From assembly GCF_000026045.1 (NCBI RefSeq), contig NC_007426.1, forward strand, positions 1,302,001 to 1,366,000: a stretch of DNA of 64,000 nucleotides, read 5' to 3'. The notes under the pieces were generated by a model. That model was not told the origin of the DNA. It did not search any database and worked only from the letters and a program-made list of their open reading frames with translations. Numbering within the stretch: the first letter of the stretch is position 1; every line of letters begins with the position of its first letter. This stretch comes from Natronomonas pharaonis DSM 2160 (GTDB taxonomy: Archaea; Halobacteriota; Halobacteria; Halobacteriales; Haloarculaceae). Made by a program: the position numbers and the translations under genes. This document shows, piece by piece, positions 1 through 9,835 of the stretch.

Positions 1-823
1 AATCGAATATCTCCAGTTGGGCGCTGTACTCATCGGGGAGCCGCTGCAAGTACGGTCGGTCGTCGCTGTTCTCCGAGAGCCGCGCCAGCAGTTCGAAATC
101 CTCCTGTGCGATTGCTGGGTCGGACCGTTCGGTGTCGGGCCCCGTCTCCGGCTCCCTACCGGCGGCACGTCGCTTCTCGTGGCGGCTCTGGAGGTATGCC
201 GCTGGGTCATCAGCGATGCTGTCGGTGTCGTCGCCGGCATCGGCACCGGGCGATGGTTCTGACTCCGCCGTAGCGGACGGCGCTGTACTGGTATCAGCCG
301 TACTGGCGGTTGGGGTAGCAGCGGACGGCGAGTCGTCGCCTCCGGGTGACTCGAACGCGTCTTCTTGTGCGGACGACGCGTCTGCGAAGGCATCGCCCGC
401 CTCGCTCTCGGAGCTAGTAAGAGCTTCCGTCGACTCCGCCTCGGCGTCTTCGGCACCGCCGACCGATGTCTGGGGCTGTTCCGCCGGTGTCTCGGGGTCG
501 TCGCGCTCGGCAGCCGCCGTTTGGCCGGGGCGGCGCTGGCTCGCCGGCTGGTATTCGGCCGGTTCATCTCCGCGCCGGCGGTCGCGTCGCTCCGGTCGTT
601 CTGGCTGGCTACCGGTATTCGACCGTCGTCCCTGCGTCTCTGTCTTGGTCTCTCGCGGCTGTTGGCTGCGCTCCGGTTCTATCGGCTGACCGCCCTCGCC
701 GTCGGCGTCGTCGAGCCCCTCATCCCGCGTCTGTTCGTTTCTCCGCTCTCGCCGGGTCGTTTCCCGAACCGCGTCGCGGAGCTCACCGAGGTCATAATCT
801 CGGGGATTCAACTGGCTCGACAT
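1..823 (-). CDS. Archaellum accessory protein, FlaD/FlaE-like (partial, 3' end outside window)
   Basis: The gene starts at ATG 823-821 and is still open at base 1, giving 274 residues. The N-terminus (NPRDYDLGELRD) matches the opening usual in haloarchaeal archaellum accessory FlaD/E proteins. Residues about 30-230 are a low-complexity linker rich in S, E, D, A and P. From about residue 235 the FlaD/E-type segment begins, with RPYLQRLPDEYSAQLEIFD at the window edge. FlaD/E proteins belong to the cytoplasmic archaellum switch complex. The family call is inference from these two short matches, and the long disordered linker could instead mean a FlaD/E-domain paralogue outside the fla operon. 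Confidence 0.7.
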   Translation of the reverse strand, partial: MSSQLNPRDYDLGELRDAVRETTRRERRNEQTRDEGLDDADGEGGQPIEPERSQQPRETKTETQGRRSNTGSQPERPERRDRRRGDEPAEYQPASQRRPGQTAAAERDDPETPAEQPQTSVGGAEDAEAESTEALTSSESEAGDAFADASSAQEDAFESPGGDDSPSAATPTASTADTSTAPSATAESEPSPGADAGDDTDSIADDPAAYLQSRHEKRRAAGREPETGPDTERSDPAIAQEDFELLARLSENSDDRPYLQRLPDEYSAQLEIFD

Positions 824-851
824 GGGGTTACCAGACGGTTTGTCAGTCGAA

Positions 852-860
852 CAATTAAAA
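852..860 (-). promoter_or_regulatory. TATA box for the FlaD/E-like gene
   Basis: TTTTAATTG on the minus strand lies 29-37 nt upstream of ATG 823, close to the spacing expected for a short-leader haloarchaeal transcript. Confidence 0.5.
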
Positions 861-929
861 CCCTTCCCCGTTTCGGACGCTGTAGTCCGTTTCAGCGCTC
901 GAAACCAGTTTTCGATACTGGCGATACAA

Positions 930-937
930 TTTTTAAA
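930..937 (+). promoter_or_regulatory. TATA box for the zinc-ribbon protein gene
   Basis: TTTTTAAA ends 22 nt before ATG 959. This spacing predicts a leaderless transcript and supports 959 over the longer in-frame extension reaching back to about 365. Confidence 0.6.
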
Positions 938-958
938 CATGGTTCCGAACGTGTCGCC

Positions 959-1990
959 ATGGCGACGCAGGACGCCCGCTCGACGACGCTGAGGGACTTT
1001 AATGTTGACCCCAACGTCGTCGCCCGAGAACACACGCCCTCCCTTTTCCCCCGCGAGCGATTCGTCCGTTGTACGACCTGCGGGGTTACCGTCCCCTACT
1101 CGGTGAACGCCGAAGGGCCGATTCGCCGCGCGCTCGACGAGTTGTCGTCGATTCCCTGCGGCCGCTATGAGCTTCCCGACGTTTCCGTGGGCGACCACGT
1201 CCCGACCGTTACGCCCGAACACCCGACGAAGGGCCGTAGCGTCGTCTGCGAATCCTGCGGCCGTTCGGCGCGGCTCCACGGTGACCGCGAGGCCGTCCTG
1301 CACTCGCTTGCTGATATTCCGTGCATCGACCAGTTGAGCTACACGGAGCTTGTCAATCTCGTCTTCTCGCCGACGAGTTTCACGCCCGTGCTTCCTGACT
1401 TGGGCATTTCAAACTGGTACGGACGGCTCGGCAGTCGGCGCTCGGACGTGGTCCGGCAGTTCCGCCACGACCGCTTCCAGTACACGGTCTACATCAAAGA
1501 ACAGACTGACGGAACCTACACCGCCGCCCTCGCCACCTCGCCAAACATCGACGGCGACCCCGTAGGCCGGCTGCGGTTCCCCAGCGACGACCCGGCGGAC
1601 CCGGCGGCCCGGAAGACGGCGATTAGGCTTGTGACTTTCCTCTCGGCCACTGACCCACTGACCGCTGGCGAGTTTTCCAAGTTACAGGCGGCCCACGAGG
1701 AAGTCGACCGCAAACAGCGGAAAGGGTGGCTTGACGACGCCTATGGGACCGCACGCGAGAAGTTCAGCGAACGGTTCAACGATACGCCGGAAGCGTTTAC
1801 CAACGCCTTCGGCGACAGCTCTGCTGACGAAAGAGAGGTCATCAGGCGGCTCGTCGGCTCCGGCGGTTTCACGGACATGGACGAGCCGGCTTTCGCACGC
1901 GAGATTCTCGGCCGCGACCACGAGTTCCCGGGCTTCATCGATTTCGTCGCCGACCACCACAACTGGTCGCCGCCGGTGCCGGAGCCGTAG
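959..1990 (+). CDS. Hypothetical protein with paired CxxC zinc-ribbon motifs
   Basis: 343 residues starting MATQDARST. Two CxxC pairs (CTTCG near residue 40, CESCG near residue 99) suggest that the first ~110 residues form a treble-clef or ribbon zinc site. The rest is acidic, with no membrane segment and no signal peptide. I do not recognise the family. The frame stays open upstream to 365, but that part overlaps the divergent FlaD/E-like gene, and a well-placed TATA box at 930-937 fixes the start here. A nucleic-acid or protein-binding role is only a guess from the zinc motifs. Confidence 0.75.
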   Translation: MATQDARSTTLRDFNVDPNVVAREHTPSLFPRERFVRCTTCGVTVPYSVNAEGPIRRALDELSSIPCGRYELPDVSVGDHVPTVTPEHPTKGRSVVCESCGRSARLHGDREAVLHSLADIPCIDQLSYTELVNLVFSPTSFTPVLPDLGISNWYGRLGSRRSDVVRQFRHDRFQYTVYIKEQTDGTYTAALATSPNIDGDPVGRLRFPSDDPADPAARKTAIRLVTFLSATDPLTAGEFSKLQAAHEEVDRKQRKGWLDDAYGTAREKFSERFNDTPEAFTNAFGDSSADEREVIRRLVGSGGFTDMDEPAFAREILGRDHEFPGFIDFVADHHNWSPPVPEP

Positions 1991-1998
1991 CCCGGCCG

Positions 1999-2301
1999 CT
2001 ACCGGACGCTTTCTGCCACCCACTCGCCGAACGCGTCAAGAACGTCGTCCTCGTCGAACCGTTCGATGCACGGTACGTCGTAGGGGTGCTGGTCTTCGAC
2101 CCGTGCTTTCAGCGCCTCGTAACCGTCGTCGGTCGTTTTTGCGAGCAGTACTGCTTCGGCTTCCGTGACGACGTCTCCTTCCCACCGGAACGTAGAGGAA
2201 CAGTCGACCCGGTTGACGCAGGCTGCCACTTCCGATTCGACGAGGTCGGCGGCGAGGTCATCGGCCGCCTCACGCGGTGCGGTAATATAGACCGTCGGCA
2301 T
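1999..2301 (-). CDS. cutA: CutA1 divalent-cation tolerance protein
   Basis: 100 residues, the normal CutA1 length. MPTVYITAPREAADDLA opens the ferredoxin-like fold, VAACVNRVD is the usual strand with the conserved Cys-Val-Asn, and the C-terminal YDVPCIERF is the conserved region around the trimer contacts. CutA1 is a very stable cytoplasmic trimer linked to copper and divalent metal tolerance, with its biochemical role unsettled. It starts 4 nt after the upstream HEWD gene stops, so the two are probably co-transcribed. Confidence 0.92.
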   Translation of the reverse strand: MPTVYITAPREAADDLAADLVESEVAACVNRVDCSSTFRWEGDVVTEAEAVLLAKTTDDGYEALKARVEDQHPYDVPCIERFDEDDVLDAFGEWVAESVR

Positions 2302-2305
2302 CGCT

Positions 2306-2620
2306 TCAGGCGTCCGCGCCCGTGTTCTGTTTCCCTTCGATCGGATTGTACTGGCCGTTGATATCCCACTCGTGGATGCAATGCTTGTTACCGACCTGCC
2401 GCTCCCCGTCGACGTCCGCGATGACCCAGTTTTGAGCCGCCTCGTCCCAGACGTCCGTCCGACCGCAACGTTCGCAGGTCCGCTTCGTCGGGGGTACGAT
2501 TTCTGCGCTCATACCAGGCCGGACGTGCGCCTCCGTAATCAACTCCTCGCCCTCGGGTGAGAGGTGTATCCAGCTATCGACCGGCGCGTCGTCCATGTCA
2601 CAGCGTTGCGGTGTCGTCAT
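2306..2620 (-). CDS. HEWD family haloarchaeal protein
   Basis: 104 residues. The C-terminal HEWDINGQYN signature names the family, which is restricted to haloarchaea and has no known function. The pair CERC near residue 49 and the Cys-His in NKHCIHEWD look like a zinc site (Cys2-His/Cys). The N-terminal third is acidic and begins MTTPQRCDMDDAP. It lies 4 nt upstream of cutA on the same strand, which hints at metal handling but does not prove it. Confidence 0.85.
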   Translation of the reverse strand: MTTPQRCDMDDAPVDSWIHLSPEGEELITEAHVRPGMSAEIVPPTKRTCERCGRTDVWDEAAQNWVIADVDGERQVGNKHCIHEWDINGQYNPIEGKQNTGADA

Positions 2621-2644
2621 TAGCGTCGAGCCGTTACAGTCTGT

Positions 2645-3199
2645 ATGCGACGACGCGAGTTGATTGCCGCGGCCCCGCTGGTGGCGACAGCGGGCTGTAC
2701 CATCGGCGGTGAGCCGCCGGACGGCTCAGCGTTCAATATCGCCATCCCGGACGCTGAGGGGGTGCTGCCCGAGCAGTACACCTGCGACGGGGAAGGCGTT
2801 TCACCGCCGCTCCGGATAACGTCAGTCCCCTCCGGTACGGCATCGTTGGCGGTTGTCGGTGAGTGGCTACGTGGCTACACGCCACGAACCATCTGGCTCC
2901 TCTGGGGCTTGCCGACGACGGAGCCGCTCGAAATCCCGCCCGGAATCGGCGACGAGCAAACCCCTGATGCCTTCGAAGAGGCCGTCCAAGGAGCGACCGA
3001 GGACGGAGCCATCGGCTACCAACCTCCCTGTCATGAGTCGCCCGACCACGACAGCTACCGGTTCATCGCCCACGCGCTTCCCGAGCCGCTCGACCTCGAA
3101 CCCGGGGCCGGCCGTGACGACCTCGACGACCACATCAGCGAAACACTCACAGACGTTTCGAGCACCTCCGTGCAAGTTCGTTACGAACGGTTCAGGTGA
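2645..3199 (+). CDS. PEBP / YbhB-YbcL family lipoprotein
   Basis: 184 residues. The N-terminus MRRRELIAAAPLVATAGC carries an Arg-rich Tat-like start and a lipobox with Cys18, so the mature protein is probably lipid-anchored outside the cell. The body matches the Raf-kinase-inhibitor-like family: YTCDGEGVSPPLRI, then the region ending in GYQPPCHESPDHDSYRFIAHAL, the usual G-Y-x-P-P-C anion-binding loop with its following H-Y/F. The prokaryotic role is unknown. It is divergent from the HEWD-cutA pair. Confidence 0.9.
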   Translation: MRRRELIAAAPLVATAGCTIGGEPPDGSAFNIAIPDAEGVLPEQYTCDGEGVSPPLRITSVPSGTASLAVVGEWLRGYTPRTIWLLWGLPTTEPLEIPPGIGDEQTPDAFEEAVQGATEDGAIGYQPPCHESPDHDSYRFIAHALPEPLDLEPGAGRDDLDDHISETLTDVSSTSVQVRYERFR

Positions 3200-3222
3200 C
3201 TGCCTCCGGCCCCGTGTGACGG

Positions 3223-3675
3223 TTAAAAATCCGGGAGGTCGTCCGGCGCGTCGTAGTCTGCTTCCCAGTCGACGTACTCTTCTTTCAGCGTCCGACTCAC
3301 GACATCACCAAACTCCGCCATCGCGGCATTGATACCGGAGACGGTCTCCCACGACGAAAGCTCCGGGTGAAGCTCCCGTTCTTTCCAGTCTTCCGGGATG
3401 CCGGGGGCGTGGTAGCCGACGCGGTCGGCGAAGTCGTCCCAGAAGAAGTCGAACGCCTCGAACATCCCGAGGTCATCGGCGATGTCGTAGGCGCGTTCCT
3501 CGAGGTCAGTCTCCGCTGCCCATCGCTCGAAGGCCTCCTCCCATGCGCCATTGTGGAGAAACGTCTCCAACTCGTCGCGCCGGTAGTCGGTGCCCTGTAC
3601 GTCGACATCCTCGTATTCGTCGGTGTCCTGTTCCGGAAGCGCTGGCGGGTCCGGCGGCGTCACGTCGAGTCCCAT
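3223..3675 (-). CDS. Hypothetical acidic haloarchaeal protein
   Basis: 150 residues from ATG 3675; an in-frame ATG at 3684 would add three residues (MIR). It is strongly acidic and rich in W, F and Y (EAFDFFWDDFADRVGYHAPGIPEDW), with no signal peptide, membrane segment or Cys. It is probably a soluble all-helical protein. I do not recognise the family. It is transcribed divergently from the neighbouring UspA gene with about 90 nt between starts. Confidence 0.75.
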   Translation of the reverse strand: MGLDVTPPDPPALPEQDTDEYEDVDVQGTDYRRDELETFLHNGAWEEAFERWAAETDLEERAYDIADDLGMFEAFDFFWDDFADRVGYHAPGIPEDWKERELHPELSSWETVSGINAAMAEFGDVVSRTLKEEYVDWEADYDAPDDLPDF

Positions 3676-3735
3676 GCGTATCATTATGCGGGGCCAGTAC
3701 AACGGTGTTTTTGTTCCCGCTCTCGTCCGGCCTGC

Positions 3736-3745
3736 AAAGTTATAC
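3736..3745 (+). promoter_or_regulatory. TATA box for the UspA gene
   Basis: AAAGTTATAC lies 24-33 nt upstream of ATG 3769, the spacing typical of leaderless haloarchaeal mRNAs. Confidence 0.55.
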
Positions 3746-3768
3746 GCCGGTGGGGAGTATGTCCGCCC

Positions 3769-4188
3769 ATGCGAGTCGTAGTTCCGTATGACGGGTCCGA
3801 ACAGGCTGCCGAAGCGCTCGATCATGCTGTCTCCCACCATGCCGACGACGATGTCGTGCTCCTTCGAGTCCTCGATTTCGTCGATGCCGGCTACGATGCT
3901 CCGCCGGAGGCAGCGCTGCCGGGCTACTGGGAGGACTGGTACGAGCAAGCGGAATCTGAGGCCGAAGCCGAACTCGAAGCGGCCGCGGCCGACCACGACC
4001 GCGAGTTCGAGCTTGAGACAGTCGTCGGCCGCCCCGCCCGCGCCATTGTCGAGTACGTCGACGAAAACGACATCGACCACGTCGTGATGGGGAGCCATGG
4101 CCGGGACGGCATCACTCGGGTGCTGCTCGGCAGTGTTGCCGAGGCGGTTGTCCGCCGCTCACCCGTCCCGGTGACGGTCGTTCGCTAA
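3769..4188 (+). CDS. Universal stress protein UspA family
   Basis: 139 residues, a single Usp domain. MRVVVPYDGSEQAAEAL is the standard first strand and Asp loop. The C-terminal GSHGRDGITRVLLGSVAEAV fits the G-2x-G-9x-G-(S/T) ATP-binding motif, so this is likely an ATP-binding subgroup member. It has an acidic helical insert at about residues 45-75. The start follows the TATA box at 3736-3745. Usp proteins are cytoplasmic dimers induced in stress; the specific role is not known. Confidence 0.95.
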   Translation: MRVVVPYDGSEQAAEALDHAVSHHADDDVVLLRVLDFVDAGYDAPPEAALPGYWEDWYEQAESEAEAELEAAAADHDREFELETVVGRPARAIVEYVDENDIDHVVMGSHGRDGITRVLLGSVAEAVVRRSPVPVTVVR

Positions 4189-4223
4189 GTCCACCTCCTC
4201 CCGGCTGTCTGGCGTTGCGGACG

Positions 4224-4703
4224 CTACTCGAGGCCGCCGAGACGGTCGGCAACCTCTTGTAGCCGGTCGCGTCGCTCGGCTATCGCGTCGTCTCTGAGCT
4301 GTTCTTCGGCGGCCGTTGGGCAGTCGAGCTCCGGGGTCTCGGTCGGCCGGCCGTTCTCGTCCACGGCGACAAAGGTGAAAAACGACGAGGCTGCCGGTCG
4401 TCGCTCGTCGCAGCGTGGGTCTTCTGCGGAGACGTTTACTTTCACTTCGATGCTCGTTTCGCCGGTGTCGTACGCGTAGGCCTCGACGACGGCGACCTCA
4501 CCGAGGTCGATGGGGCTGACGAAATCGACATGGTCCATCGACGCGGTCACACACTGCGTTCCGGCAAACCGCATGCTCGAGACGGCCGCACAGATATCCA
4601 TCCAGTGGAGGACGGTTCCACCGAGCGCCCGCCCGAGGTTGTTGGTCCCGTTCGGCATCAGCAGTTCCGTCATCTCGGTCTTCGAGTCCGCGAGCGTTGG
4701 CAT
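4224..4703 (-). CDS. Acyl-CoA thioesterase, YciA/BFIT hot-dog family
   Basis: 159 residues, one hot-dog domain. MPNGTNNLGRALGGTVLHWMD is the family signature: N-x-L-G-x-x-G-G-x-x-L-x-W-M-D, where the Asp is the catalytic acid. VTASMDHVDFVSPI follows as usual. It hydrolyses acyl-CoA to free acid and CoA; chain-length preference cannot be read from the sequence. The start chosen is the ATG giving MPTLADSKTEM; longer in-frame upstream sequence lacks family similarity and overlaps the divergent TraB gene. Confidence 0.9.
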   Translation of the reverse strand: MPTLADSKTEMTELLMPNGTNNLGRALGGTVLHWMDICAAVSSMRFAGTQCVTASMDHVDFVSPIDLGEVAVVEAYAYDTGETSIEVKVNVSAEDPRCDERRPAASSFFTFVAVDENGRPTETPELDCPTAAEEQLRDDAIAERRDRLQEVADRLGGLE

Positions 4704-4795
4704 TGACAGACACCACCTCCTGAGTGCGGTTGTGCGCTTCGGTTCGCCCGGCGCGTCCCGACACACGTAAAGCCCTCGCCCGACAGGTGCCGACA

Positions 4796-6301
4796 ATGAG
4801 TACAGACGTCGAGGAGGGGTCCGTCACCGTCGTCGGGACGGCGCACGTCTCCGAGGCGAGCGTCGAGGAAGTCGAGGCGGTCATCGACGAGGAGCGCCCG
4901 GACGTCGTGGCCGTCGAACTCGACGAGGGACGCTACCGACAGCTGCGCGGCGAGGCGCCCGAGGACCTCGACGCCGGCGACCTACTGAAGGGTAACACGG
5001 TGTATCAGTTCCTCGCATACTGGATGCTCTCCTACGTACAGGCCCGGCTCGGCGACCGGTTCGACATCGAGCCCGGCGCGGACATGAAAGCCGCCGTCGA
5101 CACCGCCGAAGCGTACGGCATCGATGTCGCGCTCGTCGACCGCGATATTCAGGTGACCATACAGCGGTTCTGGGCACGGTTGTCGTTTTTTGAAAAGCTC
5201 AAGCTGGTCGGAAGCCTTGCTGTTGGCTTCGGAACACCGGTTGAAATCGGTATGGGCGTCGGCATCGGTATCGCGCTCGTTGTCTCGATACTCGCCGGAG
5301 CGGTCGCCGGCCCGTTCGTTGTTCCGGCCGGCCTCGGTCCCGGAATACTCGTCGGCGCTGCAGATACGCTGCTCGTCGCGCTCGGGTTGGGTCTGGTGCT
5401 TGGGCTCGCTATCACGGCCTTGCTGGGGCGGCTGGCCCCCGAGGACGACGAGCTACAGGAGTTCGATGTCGACCGGATGACAGACACCGATGTCGTCAGC
5501 GCGATGATGGAGGAGTTCCGCCGCTTTTCGCCCGGCGGTGCTGAAGCGCTCATCGACGAGCGGGACGCCTACATCGCTCACAACCTCGTCTCGCTGCGGG
5601 ACCAGGGCCACGATGTCGTCGCCGTTGTCGGTGCCGGCCACCGGAAGGGGATTGAGAAATATCTGGAGACGCCGTCGTTGCTGCCTCCGATGGAGGATTT
5701 GACGGGGAAAGCCTCGGGAAGCCGCTTTTCGCTGTACAAGCTCTTTGGCTACCTCTTTACGCTCGGCTTTCTGGCGTTTTTCGTCCTGCTGGCGATTGCG
5801 ACCTACACCGGCGTCGAGGGGGCCTCCAGCGAACTGCTCTTCCGGCTCTTTGCGGCGTGGTTCCTCGTCAACGGCGCGCTCGCGGCGGGCCTCGCGAAAT
5901 TCGCCGGCGCACACTGGCGGTCGGCCGGCGTCGGCGGGGCTGTCGCGTGGCTGACGAGTGTGAACCCCCTGCTCGCCCCCGGCTGGTTCGCCGGCTACGT
6001 CGAGCTCCGGTACCTCAATGTCAACGTTGGCGATATCTCGACGCTGAACGAGCTTATGTCCGACGAGGAGACGCCGCTGCGGCAGTTGTGGTCCGACCTC
6101 ACCGACGTGCCGCTGTTCCGGCTCATCATGATTGTCGCGCTGACGAACGTCGGCAGCTTCATCGGCAGTATCGTCTTCGCGACGGTGTTTCTGCCGTACT
6201 TGTTCGCCGGCTCGGGTGTTGAGGGCGCAAGCGGCGTCGCTCGACTGATGGTAGAGGCGGCACGAAACAGTGTGGATATCATCTTCGGGTCGTTCCAATG
6301 A
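4796..6301 (+). CDS. TraB/PrgY family membrane protein
   Basis: 501 residues. The N-terminal TraB domain (about 1-300) has the family motifs VTVVGTAHVSE (the GTAH box), VAVELDEGRYR and VVGAGHRKGIEKYL (the GxGH box). A hydrophobic Gly-rich pair of segments sits at about 145-215 and several more TM helices fill about 320-500. TraB/PrgY proteins reduce pheromone activity in enterococci and resemble Tiki proteases, with conserved Glu/His as probable metal ligands. Its stop overlaps the ATG of the next gene, an M50 protease, so the two are translationally coupled. Confidence 0.9.
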   Translation: MSTDVEEGSVTVVGTAHVSEASVEEVEAVIDEERPDVVAVELDEGRYRQLRGEAPEDLDAGDLLKGNTVYQFLAYWMLSYVQARLGDRFDIEPGADMKAAVDTAEAYGIDVALVDRDIQVTIQRFWARLSFFEKLKLVGSLAVGFGTPVEIGMGVGIGIALVVSILAGAVAGPFVVPAGLGPGILVGAADTLLVALGLGLVLGLAITALLGRLAPEDDELQEFDVDRMTDTDVVSAMMEEFRRFSPGGAEALIDERDAYIAHNLVSLRDQGHDVVAVVGAGHRKGIEKYLETPSLLPPMEDLTGKASGSRFSLYKLFGYLFTLGFLAFFVLLAIATYTGVEGASSELLFRLFAAWFLVNGALAAGLAKFAGAHWRSAGVGGAVAWLTSVNPLLAPGWFAGYVELRYLNVNVGDISTLNELMSDEETPLRQLWSDLTDVPLFRLIMIVALTNVGSFIGSIVFATVFLPYLFAGSGVEGASGVARLMVEAARNSVDIIFGSFQ

Positions 6302-6945
6302 CGGTCGATGTCGCCGAGATTCGGTTCTCCGAGGTAGAGCTCCGCGACCTCGCTATCGCGTGGGTCGCCCTCGGCGTTGCGTTCAGTATCTTCATTTTCG
6401 TCGCGACCGGCCGGGACGTCTTTCCCGACATTACCGGCGCAATACTGTCACCGCAGTTCGCCACCGTATTCGTTCTCAGCTTGGTAACCGTCGGCGTCGG
6501 CTTTCTGCTACACGAACTCGCACACAAGGTCGTCGCAATCCGGTTCGGACAGGCTGCGGCGTTCCGGGCCGACTACCCGATGCTTGCGCTGTGTGTCGGC
6601 GCGGCCTTTGCGGGCTTTCTCTTTGCTGCACCCGGTGCGGTCCATCATCGCGGCCGCATCACGCCTAGAGAAAACGGTCTCATCTCCGTTGCCGGTCCGG
6701 TGACGAACATCGTGCTCGTCGGCGTCTTTCTCCCACTCGTCTTCGTGGGTGGGTTTGTCGGCGCAGTCGGCCAGCTCGGCGTCATCATCAACGCCTTCCT
6801 CGCGGCGTTCAACATGATTCCGTTCGGCCCGCTGGACGGCAAGTCGGTACTGGCGTGGAGTAAGCCGGTCTTCGGGGCTGTCTTTACTGCGAGCGTCCTG
6901 CTCGCGGTCGGCTCGTTCCTCTTTGTCGGGTTCCCCTCGATTTGA
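6298..6945 (+). CDS. M50-family membrane metalloprotease (site-2 protease type)
   Basis: 215 residues with about six TM helices. His72-Glu-Leu-Ala-His76 is the zinc HExxH motif inside a TM segment, and FNMIPFGPLDG with Asp180 supplies the third ligand, as in S2P proteases. No PDZ or CBS domain is attached, so this is a minimal core. S2P enzymes cut TM substrates within the bilayer. ATG 6298 overlaps the TraB stop by 4 nt (ATGA), so the two membrane proteins are made together and may share a substrate or process (inference). Confidence 0.92.
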   Translation: MTVDVAEIRFSEVELRDLAIAWVALGVAFSIFIFVATGRDVFPDITGAILSPQFATVFVLSLVTVGVGFLLHELAHKVVAIRFGQAAAFRADYPMLALCVGAAFAGFLFAAPGAVHHRGRITPRENGLISVAGPVTNIVLVGVFLPLVFVGGFVGAVGQLGVIINAFLAAFNMIPFGPLDGKSVLAWSKPVFGAVFTASVLLAVGSFLFVGFPSI

Positions 6946-6965
6946 GTTGGGAACTAGCATCAACA

Positions 6966-6974
6966 TTTATTATA
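6966..6974 (+). promoter_or_regulatory. TATA box ahead of the repeat-protein locus
   Basis: TTTATTATA is a near-ideal archaeal TATA box. It sits 25-33 nt before ATG 6999 and about 115 nt before ATG 7089. It shows that the 7.0-7.4 kb region is probably transcribed on the plus strand, although no known gene lies there. Confidence 0.6.
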
Positions 6975-6998
6975 CTCCGGCTACCAGAGGGAGGTACG

Positions 6999-7034
6999 AT
7001 GCTCCACGCCGTATCGGTACGCGTACGCTACTAA
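6999..7034 (+). other. 11-codon micro-ORF, in frame with the downstream repeat protein
   Basis: ATG 6999 follows a purine-rich GGGAGGT just upstream and lies 25 nt from the TATA box at 6966-6974, so it is the best-placed start in the region. It encodes MLHAVSVRVRY and stops at TAA 7032-7034. The same frame then stays open from 7035 to 7364. It may be a leader peptide, or the true start of a gene broken by a nonsense codon. Confidence 0.35.
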
Positions 7035-7088
7035 TTTTGCTCGCCGAGCATCGCCGTTCGAACGTACGCGCTCACCGACCACTCACCG

Positions 7089-7364
7089 ATGTCCATCCCA
7101 TACGCAAGCCCGATTGCACCGATTGCCGACTCACCCGACGACCCCCGTCCGATGACCGACGGCGGTGATACCAAATCCTATCGCCCCCCATCGGACGCAC
7201 CGCTCGTTCCGATAGCCGACGAGCCTGCAACACCGACTACGCAGCCGCGAGCCGACGGGGGCGACCGCTCGAAGCGGTTCGCTCGTCCGCCGGAGACTGA
7301 CCACGCGTCCGGCTACGATACAGGACAAGAGACAATACTGCCGCTGGTCGCCGACATGCGATAA
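7089..7364 (+). CDS. Small Pro-rich protein with an internal ~32-residue repeat (hypothetical)
   Basis: 91 residues. Two modules align: SPIAPIADSPDDP..DGGDTKSYRPP and APLVPIADEPATP..DGGDRSKRFARPP, and the C-terminus ILPLVAD resembles the start of a third. Aligned codons often differ at synonymous sites (ATT/ATA, GGC/GGG, CCC/CCG), which argues for selection on the protein and therefore for real coding. There is no signal peptide or Cys, and GC at third codon positions looks lower than in neighbouring genes. I do not recognise the family. An in-frame stop at 7032 separates it from the best-placed upstream start, so a decayed gene is an alternative. Confidence 0.45.
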   Translation: MSIPYASPIAPIADSPDDPRPMTDGGDTKSYRPPSDAPLVPIADEPATPTTQPRADGGDRSKRFARPPETDHASGYDTGQETILPLVADMR

Positions 7365-7450
7365 CGCTCGACTGTCGGCCTTTGAAATAAGCAACACAAA
7401 AAGTACGGCGTGCGGCTACGAGAGCCGCCTGTGAAGCCGCGAGAGTGACC

Positions 7451-9790
<2,340 letters not shown>

Positions 9791-9804
9791 CTGAGCGAAG
9801 CGAG

Positions 9805-9822
9805 TAGACTCGCTGGGATTTA
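9805..9822 (-). repeat. Degenerate copy of the tRNA-Ala 3' end
   Basis: TAGACTCGCTGGGATTTA matches the complement of the tRNA-Ala 3' end (TGGACTCGCCGGGATTTG at 10388-10405) at 15 of 18 positions. The preceding GAGCGAAGCGAG also recurs just before the tRNA, at about 10370. This looks like a decayed att-type repeat left by an integration event. Confidence 0.45.
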
Positions 9823-9835
9823 CAGCGGTAGCGAG

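Noticed and set aside
365-958. In-frame upstream extension of the zinc-ribbon gene
   Set aside because: It overlaps the opposite-strand FlaD/E-like gene, lacks protein-like composition, and a TATA box at 930-937 fixes the start at 959.
5453-6298. 281-codon open frame antisense to the TraB gene
   Set aside because: It mirrors a real gene with clear motifs; long antisense frames are expected at this GC content.
7131-7397. Minus-strand open frame opposite the repeat protein
   Set aside because: Its product is rich in Arg and Cys, unlike haloarchaeal proteins, and it has no promoter at its start.
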